This document shows positions 30,831 to 42,100 of a stretch of DNA of 64,000 nucleotides, in pieces. The stretch comes from Trichoplax sp. H2 (taxonomy: Eukaryota; Placozoa; Uniplacotomia; Trichoplacea). The translations under genes were made by a program, and so were the position numbers. The notes under the pieces are model-generated. The model was not told where the DNA came from. It ran no database searches and saw only the letters and a program-made list of their open reading frames with translations. The first letter of the stretch is position 1. Each line of letters opens with the position of its first letter. The stretch covers positions 1-64,000 of the forward strand of contig NOWV01000140.1 of assembly GCA_003344405.1 (NCBI GenBank), in the 5' to 3' direction.

Positions 30831-31178
30831 TGTTATATTCATGTTATAGTGTTTACTGCTGATGTAATAACTAACATTAGTCTTAATTGTTAAGATTTAG
30901 ATATGACTGCTTATTTAATGTAATTATCGATATTTAGTAACTTATAATAAATATGAGTACGTAATAAAAAACAGTATTTAAGGCTGTGCAAGCTAAGCAC
31001 GAGAGAGAGTTATTACGAAGAGTTGTAGATTAGATCGGATCTTGTTACTCGTTGGTAAGATATCGCTATTAATTTAGTTTTGTTCAATTACTCGTTGGTA
31101 ACTTCTATTTTATAACTAATAAATTGTATATAGCCAAATGTAGATTCTGTTTTTATTATTTATTACCAGATCCCAACA
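30831..31178. mobile_element. Solo LTR of a retrotransposon
   Basis: The 348 bp element begins TGTTATATTC and ends ATCCCAACA, so it has TG...CA ends within a short TGTT/AACA inverted pair. It is flanked on both sides by the 5-bp direct repeat ATTAT (30826-30830 and 31179-31183), as expected of an integrase target-site duplication. Read on the + strand, it holds a TATA-like box (TATTTAAGG, 30975-30983), a downstream GAGAGAG-containing stretch where R would begin, and AATAAA at 31118-31123. 'tactcgttggtaa' occurs twice inside it. No second LTR or gag/pol is visible nearby, so recombination probably removed the interior. Confidence 0.8.
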
Positions 31179-31352
31179 ATTATAAAATGTAAAGAGCTCT
31201 TAAAACGATCGATCATGTTTTTATTTTTAAGCCTGCGTATATATAATTAAGTAAATAGATCTGGATGGAAGATTATCTTGTTGACAACTAGAAAAGAAGT
31301 AGTGCAATCAATGCCATACTGGTACGCAATCTTACAATATATGTGGTTTTTG

Positions 31353-32822
31353 TTAATTCTTTTTTTGTCTTGCATACTGAGTTATATTTTTACATATTAA
31401 ATCATTTTCGTTGTCTATGCACAAAAACACTTTATGAAGGTATTGGATAGCGGACAAATTACGATTTTGCATACAAATACAGAAATTACCTTCTGATGTT
31501 GATGTAGAAAGATTGATAATGAGTGACTGATTGATTTTGTCATTTTGTAAAGGAAGGTGAATCATTTTTGATGTTTGTGGTATAGCAGCGGCCTTTCTGT
31601 TTTTTTGTTTTTGATTATTACATTGAGTAATTTTTTCTTTAGCCCTGGCAATTTGAGGGTGACTTTTTCCATAAAGATTGCTTAGGCTAGTGATAGATTT
31701 ATTATAGAATAAGATTGCTTGATCATAATTAGATTTTCGATAATGGACATGTGCTTGATTTCGAAAGGAAAGCGCTGTATTAGGATGATTGTTACCTAGG
31801 GTTTTCAAGTAGACTTGCGATGCCTTGTCATACATAGATAGCGCCTCATCGTATTTCTTTTGCTTATCATAGACGAACCCAATATTGTTATACGTTGTAG
31901 CAATACTTGGATGATTTTCATCAAGCTGTGACTTTTTAATCTCTAGTGATTTGTTATACATTGATAGAGCATCATCATACTTGCTTTGATTCAAATAGAC
32001 ACTTGCAATGTTGCCATATGTTGTAGCAATACTTGGATGACAGTCGCCAAGTTGTTTTAGTTCAATCTCCAGCGATTTGTTATACATTGATATAGCATCA
32101 TTATACTTGCCTTGATGATCATAGATTTGCCCAGTGTTACTATATGTTGTAGCAACACTTGGATGATTATCACCAAGTTTTTCTAGTTGAACTTCTAGTG
32201 CTTTGCTATTCATTGATAGAGCATCATCATACTTGCCTTGCTTAATATAAATATTTGCAATGTTACCATATAATGCAGCAGTATCTGGATGCTTGGCGTC
32301 AATTTTCAGGTTAATCTCCAACGATTTGAGATACATGTCCAAAGCCTTATCATATTTACCTTGGTCAAAGTAGGCTACGCCAATTTTACAATATGACTCG
32401 CTGACATTAACATGCTCTTTTTCTGGAAATTCTAATTTCATTTCAAGCGATTTGTTATAATCACTCAAAGCGCCAATCAGATCACCTTGTAATCGTTTAA
32501 TATCCCCCTGGTTATCTAAGCATTGAGAAATTCTCTTTTGATCTTTTATTTCCTTGGCTAATTTCTCTGCTTTTCCTCTCCATTTGTTTGCTTCCATTAG
32601 TTCACTTTTTTCCCGAAAAGAATTAGCCATATCAAGATAAATATCACATTCAAGTCGAACATGATCCTGGCTAATTTTCGGTATAGATTCAATTTGAATT
32701 GCAGCCTGTTGATAATAAGTTAATGCGAGCTTATAATTGCCTTTCTTATGACATTTTCGACCACTTTCGTGTTTAAATTGAATTTCCTTGAAGCTAGTCG
32801 ATTTGGAAGTCCAAATGCCCAT
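31353..32822 (-). CDS. Intronless TPR-repeat protein (KLC/NPHP3-type)
   Basis: A single 489-codon ORF. After a degenerate N-terminal TPR (about residues 17-45) and a helical linker come about seven TPRs, at about residues 101-385. They have the 42-residue spacing of kinesin-light-chain or nephrocystin-3 repeats (pattern GKYDDALSMYNKSLEI...LGDNHPS). The C-terminal 90 residues have low complexity and no recognised domain. The protein starts MGIWTSKS. Gly2 and Ser6 fit the N-myristoylation consensus, so membrane attachment is possible. TPR proteins scaffold protein interactions; the partner is unknown. Having no introns among intron-rich neighbours suggests retroposition or lineage-specific expansion. 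It is transcribed towards the ROCO gene on the same strand. ATG 32822 is the only sensible start. Confidence 0.85.
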   Translation of the reverse strand: MGIWTSKSTSFKEIQFKHESGRKCHKKGNYKLALTYYQQAAIQIESIPKISQDHVRLECDIYLDMANSFREKSELMEANKWRGKAEKLAKEIKDQKRISQCLDNQGDIKRLQGDLIGALSDYNKSLEMKLEFPEKEHVNVSESYCKIGVAYFDQGKYDKALDMYLKSLEINLKIDAKHPDTAALYGNIANIYIKQGKYDDALSMNSKALEVQLEKLGDNHPSVATTYSNTGQIYDHQGKYNDAISMYNKSLEIELKQLGDCHPSIATTYGNIASVYLNQSKYDDALSMYNKSLEIKKSQLDENHPSIATTYNNIGFVYDKQKKYDEALSMYDKASQVYLKTLGNNHPNTALSFRNQAHVHYRKSNYDQAILFYNKSITSLSNLYGKSHPQIARAKEKITQCNNQKQKNRKAAAIPQTSKMIHLPLQNDKINQSLIINLSTSTSEGNFCICMQNRNLSAIQYLHKVFLCIDNENDLICKNITQYARQKKN

Positions 32823-35780
32823 ATTACACTTTTCAGCAACAACAAAGCAGGTAGTTTAAGAAAATAGTTACAAATTCTTCGCTTGCTACTAGCTTCCAAT
32901 TTTGATATTTGTACGAAAATTAATATTATAGAGATATTATACCATCTGAAATGGATATTTCTTCCGCATTCGATCAAGACTTCAACGTCTATTTCAGTTA
33001 ATAACCTACACCAATCCTCAAAATTAGGTACGCCTTCGTTCGTTAACGGTCATTAATTATTCGTCAATTATTCGTCAACTATTCTTTTACAATTAATAGA
33101 GACAAAATAAACTAAATTGCCCAGACCCTCTTATCAACTCTTCTATTTATTCTCTTTTCTACTTTAATAATGTAAGGAATTAGTGATTATAATAATAATT
33201 GAAAATGATCATTACCATAATACTGGCACTGAAATAAATGAATCGCTTCGCATAAGATAAATAGACGATCAACAAAGGTAAACAAAAGGAGATCGTTATC
33301 ATATAATATAATATAATTCATTTCTTTCATGCAAATAATGGATAAATTAATTTGCATACTTGACAGACTTTCGTTGCAAATTACTACTGCGCTCTACTCA
33401 AATTTTATGGATCGCCAGCAGCTTTTAAGTACAGTATTTCCCATCGTTGCCTTGTAGCAATGCCAATTAAGACTATTTCATTATTGATTTTCTTGATCGC
33501 AAGTCAACTTGTTTGATTCGAGTTCATGCTTTCAGATTTGTAAAAGAATAAAGAAATAAAGTGTGTTAAAATAAACTTAGAGGATTATTTTCTCCATTAC
33601 AGTAAGACTGAAATGTCTATTCGCATAGAAAATAACGGTATGAGTCTTGCAAAGTACGGTATCTTAGGGTTAATGACTGATTGATTTATGGTATCTTGTT
33701 GTAAAGGGTGATGAATGATTTTGGAGGCTTGTGGTATAGCCGCAGCCTTCTCAATTTCTTATAGTTGATGGTGACATTGAACAATTTGTTTTTCATCTTT
33801 GACAATTTGAGGGTGATTTTCTCCATAGAGATGGCGAAGGCTATTGATGGACTTTTTGATAGAACGAGATTGCTTGACGATAATTAGATTGCTGATAGTT
33901 GACTTGAGCTTGATTTCGAAAGGAAAGTGCCGTATCAGGATGATTTTCGCCTAGTGTTGCTAAGCGAATTCGAACAGATTTCTTATACATGGATAGTGCA
34001 TCGTTGAAGTTGTCTAGCTTATAATATGTAAGTCCAATGTTACATGTTGTAGCAATTCTTGGATGATTATCACCAAGTTGCGCTTGTTCAACTTTCAGCG
34101 ATTCCTTGTATACTGATAGTGCGTCATCATATTTGCCTAGATAATAATAAACTAGCCCAATTCCATTGTATACTGTTGCAATACTTGGATGATTATTGCC
34201 AAGATGGGCTAATTTAATTTTGAGTGATTTGTTATACATAGATAGGGCCTCATCATACTTGCCTTGCTTACTATAAACAAGTCCGATGTTGCCATATAAT
34301 GTAGCAATTTCGAGATGATCATCACCAAGTTGTTCTAGTTTAATCTGCAATAATTTATTGTAACTATTAGAGCGTCATCATATTTGCCTTGTTCCTCATA
34401 GCCACTTCGTCTAGCAGTTTCTTACTTAATATGTCAGCTATTTCTCTCCGAAGACTAGCTTTCATCAATTCATTTTCTTTTAGATAACAGTTAGCCATGT
34501 CGAAATAAAGATCATATTCAAGATAAAGACGACTCTCGCTGCTCTCTTGTATCGATTGGATTTGAGTTGCAGCTTGTTGATAATAAAATAATGTGCGTTC
34601 ATAATAGCTTTTCTTATCAAATTTTACGCCCGTTTCGTATACAGATTTAATTTCGTCAAGGGTAGTCGATTTGATACTTTGATCGTCCATATTTCACATT
34701 GGAGCTGTACTGAAGTGTCACGAAGCAGCCTTTGTGAACAGACCAAAACTTTACTATCTACTCTAAGTTGATCTTAGTTTAACTCTCAAAGACCTACAAC
34801 GGAGGAAACTAACCTATTGCTGTATTTACTGCTAGCTAGAGATAAATGGTAGCGTTTACAGTCAAGGTATTTATTGAGCCAGATAACGAAGTAGCGCAGT
34901 GTTCTTTACTACAACCTGATTGAGATTCTCTTTAAAAGTAAGATATCCAGCCTTTTATATAGTTCTATGATTTTACACAGTGCACACTTGTGCCAATGAT
35001 CACAGCACATGAAGCGAACTCCGTAACATGAAGATATGTAGTTTTGGAAAAAGTAGTCATAAATTCTCGATTGGATATAGTTGGTAAAATTGATAGTTAT
35101 CGGAATGAGTAATGAAATAGATGTATAGTATCATGAATGGATGTCTTATATTTTAGAGCAAGATTATAAAAGTCAATCGGCGAGATTGGATAAGCTTGCA
35201 TTAGTTAACCTTCATCAGTCTTTCGTAAATAATACTACTAAAATAAATAGAGGTGAAGTAAATTAAACTGCACAAGTGTCCTTATCAAGACTTCTTTCTT
35301 TCTATCTGCTGACTAATATCAATAATTAATTGAAGTCATGCATGATCACAACTAAAAGTCAGATAATAGCCTAATATTGCCATTCAAATGTTTTTGGTTT
35401 AGAATAAAATGAAGATTGGCGTTAACATAAGTAAAATATTATCGTTACAATGGCATCCATGCATATTAATAACAATGATAAACCAAATAGAGATCTCGCT
35501 CAATTTGTATACTGTAGCTATAAATTAGCACGGTGTTCGACTCAAATTGAGAAGGAGCACCTGTTGCTTTCGACTACTTGCCGTTGTCACCTTGTAAGAA
35601 TAGTAAGCTAAACTATTTCATCAGTTGCTTTCATGGCGGATAGTCTACTTGATAAATTACATACTGCGTTGATCTATTGCTCATGTTTTCACACTTGTAT
35701 AGGAGTGAAGAGATACAGTAAAATGATTAAAGAGATTTAATAGATTTATAAAATTATTTTCTGCTTTACATCAAGGTTGC
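32823..35780. repeat. ~2 kb segmental tandem duplication including 5' flank
   Basis: Besides the coding similarity, sequence upstream of the intact TPR gene (about 33090-33640) resembles sequence upstream of the pseudogene (about 35230-35790). Shared blocks include 'cttatcaa', 'agactatttcat/aaactatttcatca', 'gcaagtcaacttg/gatagtctacttg' and 'gtaaagaat/gtgaagaga' in the same order. So the flank was duplicated with the gene. The rest of 34691-36166 holds no gene I can recognise. Confidence 0.6.
33640..34690 (-). pseudogene. Decayed tandem copy of the TPR gene
   Basis: An N-terminal piece (34690-34367) matches the start of the neighbouring TPR gene (YYQQAATQIQSI against YYQQAAIQIESI). A TPR piece (34350-33841) matches its later repeats (GKYDEALSMYNKSL, HPDTALSFRNQAQVNY). 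Between them the repeats that should follow the linker are missing, and the frame changes twice around 34400-34340. Past 33841 the frame shifts again: segments similar to the end of the intact protein (LYGENHPQI; AAIPQASKIIH) lie in different frames down to about 33640. There are thus at least three frameshifts and an internal deletion. The start (MDDQSIKST) lacks the Gly2 of the intact gene. Confidence 0.85.
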
Positions 35781-36166
35781 AAAGTCTATATTCTAATTAG
35801 ATAGGAATTACTTGAATTTTATTTTAATGATCCATGAAATTGCCAATAAAATTTTTTCAGCTTACAGGGAAGTAACGAAAAATTGTTTATATTAGAAAGA
35901 AATTCGTACATACATTTCACTGTTAACAAATACTTAAATAGTGTATTGAGGTCAATGGCTCTTGATTAAAAGAACACATCCCAAACTACTATCAAGTTAT
36001 TTTTATTTATTACTTACTAATACTGCAAACCATAGCTAACCGAAAATCGTAATAAAATTACCGAAATCACTCTAACAATAAAATGAATATATTCTATTCC
36101 ACTAACTACCAATACTATCAAACATATAATATAGGTGTAATTTCACTTAAAATGATTTTATCGAAA

Positions 36167-39100
36167 TTATAAATCAACAGTGTACACCAGATCTGTTCCA
36201 ATGACAAGTTTTTGGCTACCCATAACTAAGACCAATTCGCCGCTTTCTCTATAGAAAGTAGCACCGTCAGCAATTAATATTTTGCCTTCTAGAGGACGTG
36301 ATAAATTAGGCATCCTTCTAGAACCACCAACTGCATCGTTATAATAATACAGTTTAATTTTGTCCGTAGATTCTATTAATAGGGAAAACGGTAATGTACA
36401 TCATCTTAGCATACGATCGCCGGTAAGGCATAATTCGATAGTATTATGATTAACAAGTGTACCTTTAGTTTCAGTAGATATACGACTGATAACATCATTT
36501 ATAGACTCCTTATCACGAATATCGGCGTAAAATGAAAAATACGGTTTGCAGACTTGCGGATTAATAAATTGCACAGTAACCTAGTATAAGATAGTCGTGG
36601 ATTTAAGTATAGTAAGGATTACATGTTATATCATACGAGTGCCAATTATAAAAATTTTATATCTATATACCGCTTCAAAGAAAACAGAGTACGGCCTCCC
36701 AGGCACACTGGTGTCGCGCACTTTACTATCGCTGGCATCATTCACTAATTTTATTTCTAATCCCGTCAGCTGCATTGCAACAAATTTAACAACATCAGTT
36801 AAAATCAAAAGCCTTAACCCAACATTACTGCACGATAAGGCACTTATAACATTTCTATGCAAATGTCATCAACTTGCCTCTAATGACTTTCTAAGGTAAT
36901 TTATATTTTCCTTAAGTATAGTGACTTCATCAAAGGGCATCTTAGTATCTAACGCCTGGACTCCTTCTTTAGCAACACTTTCCTACAGCAGGCGTCGCAA
37001 TTACAAAACAATCAGTTTTTGGATAACTTGATAAGCTATACTAGGAAACTATAATACCTTTAAGAATTGCACAAACGGCATCAATTTTTTCATATTTTTA
37101 GCAACAACTGGATCACCCTTAAATTTAGCTAAGACTGTTTTATTTTCTGGGAAGGTGTTTTCATTCTATAATCATTAATGAGACATAATAAACAAAGTTA
37201 TTCTACAATTAGACTTTAAAATATTTTATCTATAACATAAAACCTACCTTCTCGTATTCTATCTTTAAAAATTTTAATATTAGTTCTTGCCAAGCAGGAT
37301 ATGTTTGTGCAACGAAAAGAGTTCCATGTGTTGGCTTAGCAGTTGCTTTAGCTGCCTGCTTACCTTTCTAATGATTACGTAATATCAGCATATAAGCAAG
37401 CTAATATCTATTGCACCTCCTAGAATTTAAACGAAACCAAAAACATTTAAATAACAATTTACCTTCAGTGCCAAAGCAATTTGATTCTTGATTCGTAAAC
37501 GGAAATCATGTGCACCGTTCATAAGATAGTCAGAAGCCCGCAATAAAATTTTATCTACAGGCCCAGCAGTAGGCCAAGCTGCGGACATAATACTACCCTT
37601 CTATATAAAATAAATACGTGATTTCAATTAGAAGCACTGTCTACCTTTGTTAAAGTAGCCAAAATTTTGACTTTTACGAAAAACTAATGGAAATCGAACT
37701 ACAAACCTTCCCAATCAACGCCCAAACATGTTCACATAAGTGAGGGCATATAGGAGCCAATAAAAGAATTTGCACCTTAATAAATAATAAGGAACAAAAT
37801 GTCAATCAACTGGATACTTAGAATCATGGGTAATAGCGTTAATTTGGGTTGCTTGTTCTACTTCGACTATATTTCATTAAAATATTCAAAATCCTCACCT
37901 CAATAAATCTAAATATCATATCTTTATGCATTCCTTCCACTGCAACTTCTCTGTATTTATCCCTAAAAGACTGTGAAGAAGAATAAATACTATAGTTTAA
38001 CAGTCTACCGTAAAAAAATACGAATGACTGAAAAATTAATGCCTTATTTGAAAAAAATATACCTGCAACTCGTAAAAGCCTGTCTTGAGAGCCTCTCGAA
38101 ATTGCATTTGCTCATAATTGCGATCAGTCTGAATTATCGCGCTATTTATTTCACTATAATGGTGATAAATGTGAACGCAATAGTATCAACTTTTCTATAA
38201 GTTTAGGTTAAAATCATTTTAAACGAATGTCCGATATTACCTTGAAAAGACTTTATCGTTAAAGGTATCCATTGGCCCAGTCCTTAATTCATTCTGTTTT
38301 GCTAGTTCGAGCATATCCTAACAATATAAATCAGCACAAATGTAAGCACTACACTTTATATTATGTCAGCTAAAAAAAATCATACCTTTGTCCATTCTAG
38401 GAACGTATATAATCTCAAAATGCCACCATCGGCCATTTTTTCAACAAAATTTGCGTCTTCAACGCTATCACCAGCATCTGCAAGAGCAAGTCTCATTCCT
38501 ACAATTAATGAGATAGCATAAAATTTAACGAGAAAGCAATGGTACTAGATCTAAGAATAGCAATAAATAAAATTATCTACTAAGCGCATACCATCGGCGG
38601 AAAATCTGTCAACGCTTTCAAATAAAGTTAAAAAATTCCCAGTTTGCTTCGACATCTGTAAGTAAAATGAATAGGCTTAATATACAATGCGCATGTGGAT
38701 ATTATCAAAAAACACTGCATATATGTCTTAAGGAATTACCTTTTCCGAATTTAGCAATAAATGCCCATTAATTCGTAGATTACCGGGCCAACTTTTAGAT
38801 ACCAAAAATGATACATTAGTATTACAAACAATGTTATTGATCAGAAAAGTAAAGAATCACTAATTAATATAATGAATTGCTAGTTTACCGATGAGGTTCA
38901 TCAGGCCATATTGCCACGTGATTGAACAGTAAATATGTCAAATGATTGGGTAATAGGTCTTTACCGGAAGATCTTAAATCAAATCCGTACCAGTACTGAA
39001 ATTCCTGCTTTAATTTCCTATGTAACAGCATCATCATTTTTGTGAATTAATCATCAGAAAAACTCCAGGGCCATTCATTCAAATAGTATTTTATACAGTT

Positions 39101-42100
39101 TCTTAACATAGACAGATAAAACAACATGTGTACATACTTCAAACTATCTAGAGGAATGTCGGTTTGCGGTACTTCCGCATTATCATGAAATATATAATCC
39201 CAGATCTCAGGAGTCATTTGATCGGCCCTATCACAAATTTTAATATATGCAATTACAACATCAAATCGTTCAAGTATACAGATTATTTAATATCAAGTTG
39301 ATATAACATACTTTATATTTAGTGGGCTTTCACCGGATCCATCAAAGACACCGCCTTGCAGCAAATGACAAACCGTATAAAATGCCATGTAAATAGTGGA
39401 ATCAGATAATGATTCGATTAAATATTGCTGATCACACGGAAGTAAAGTTCCAAGGCCGTACGATCGCGAGCATGCATATTCATGTAATTCAGTAATGGTG
39501 CGTTCAAACCCCTTGCGAGAATTTTCGGGATAGCTATACATAAGTAAACGTAAAGACAATTAATTTAATATCGATAACTATACGCGCTACTTGAAAATAT
39601 TTAATAAATTTAGATTAACTCTTACGTATTAACTCGCTCAAGGCATTTGCGAGCTAAAGCTTTCCAGGAATCATCGCCATAGTCTAAATACCTATTGTTG
39701 ATAATTATTTCTTTAAGATATTCTCCATCATTGAAATAGTTGAAGTTGTTTAACTTACCATTGATCACATAACGCCATGACACATTCATCCCCTGATCGT
39801 GACATTACTTTCTTCTCCGTTTCCATGTATATTACTGCTCCATTCTGATATATTTAATTATAAGTATTAGCTAATGATACGCAAAGTTTAGGAAACTTTT
39901 TTCACAATACTGCCATTTCAATCAAAATTTATTAACCGTATCGACTAGTAATTTCTGTATCTTTTTCTTAATGTCTTGAACTTTTTGTCCTTTGAAATCA
40001 CCAACTAACATTACCTAAGTATTAAGAGGAGTTAGGAATAAAGTATCTTCTATGAAAGAATATTCACCAATTACATTATCGTCCGTTCATCAGAGTAGAT
40101 AATTAACCAAAATTAATTCCTTAATCTTATTTAGCATTTATGTTACTTTTTTACCCCATGATAAAATCCGCCAAGATATGTCATTTCCTTGGCCTTCGCT
40201 AACTTCTCCTTATCATTTTGGCTAGTAATTTTTAATTTTTCATACGCAGCAACAGCACTTAAATCACCGAACTCAGGGACGTTCATAATGGGAACCTAAA
40301 GTGTTATAATGGTTAACAAATAGTTTACAGTAATTGCCTAATAATAGTAATTGATAACCAATAAACATCATCTCTTACGGGATCAAATGGGAGTACTTTA
40401 TCATCCGATAAATTGAATTTAGCCCTAAGATCCTATATATTAATTCAAGAGTAAAATCTTTGTTGAATACACAGATGTATTCCTTTAAAAGCTATTTTTA
40501 ATAGGGTGCATTAATCTGAATGCATTCGTTAAATGTGTATGCACACTGTATGTTATGGATATATATTCCATTCCTGAATACGGTAATAGTAAATAAAATC
40601 AAAATTGAGAATTTTAAACGACAATAGCATTGTTGTCTTACTTTTTTTCTCTTGATATCGCAAAGAGCAGCGTAATCATCAGTTGAATCTGACGGAACAG
40701 ATGTTACAATTCCAGTACCTATACCAAAAGATATCCAAAGGCTGTTAAATTGCCTTACGAAATATGATTACTAAAGATACCATTTCCGCTGACCTTTTCC
40801 TTCTAGAATGGTAAACATTGGCCAAGCATAAACTTTCTCATATGAAGACAACGGAGCCTTCAATCCAGCGCCGATAAGGTCCTATATGTTGACACAGAGT
40901 ATTTATCTTAGGCTTTGTTTAGTCTACAACAGTAAATGTATAAGATTTTTATTAGCAGCACTTACCTCTCCAATTAATTTTTCAACAACATCAATTACTC
41001 CTTCTTCTGGGGTAAACCCTTGATAGGAAATGTTTCTGGCAGCGCGATGGGTGGATACGTAAATTTCGTCGTTATTAACACGGTAAGCTATATACTAGAT
41101 AGGTTAAAAGTATAAAAAGTTAGACTTAAAGAATGCAATATAAATACCTATCCACTGCTAATGTAGTACATGTGCCAACTACACAGTGCTGCATACAAGC
41201 ACGTAAATCAACATGTTACGCTGCTTGTATCTATTGTATAAATCAATACATAGCATTGCCAATTCGTTTTCATTAAGCAGTATCCAGAATTTTTAATCTT
41301 TGTCAACTTTTCAAGTGTTGCTTGCTTTATGGCAATCAATACTTACCTCCATATCTGGCCTAACCCAGCAATTTGTCTGGCCATACATTGTTTCCGGTCT
41401 CAAAGTTGCTGCGATAAAAAAAACTGGCTTGTCTATAAGTTTCCTATTGATTAAATTAAATTTATATTACGACACTAATTGCATCAGTAAATACTATTCA
41501 TAAATGTCTTTTGCGTACCTTAATTTTTCATTTTCACTGCTAACTACCTTCATCTTAATTAACGTATATTCTTGTCCGCCAACATTCTATAGAAATTATA
41601 TAATATCTGTAAATGATATTATGCATAAACATGGCAATCGCTTGCAACCTGAGAATAAACTTTTAAGTATGTAAACAGGATCGATCAATTATTTTGCTAA
41701 GATACTCTACAACAGTCAATCATAAAGAATTCGGTATTATTACCTCTCCACTAGCGCGATCATGATCCATACAAGGTTGACCATCCTTGGGTGAATATAC
41801 TGTGTATCTGTTTTTGTTAAAATAATAGCAGACTTAGCAAGGAATACCGAATAAATTTCATAATATATATCTCGTTTCAAACTTTTTCATGTCAAGATCC
41901 TACTCAGCAATATAGACAAAGATCATTAAACCTCTTTCCAAATTTCACTTTTCCTTGCTCTTTCAGTCTTATAAATTGCCAACGAACAAACGAATTATAA
42001 TATGGATTAGCATCAGTCGTTATAAAACTCCTTCTCCAGTCGACCTAAATTTTAAATTGCACGATCGTGTCTTAATTTAGTAACACTAGGCAACCAGTAC

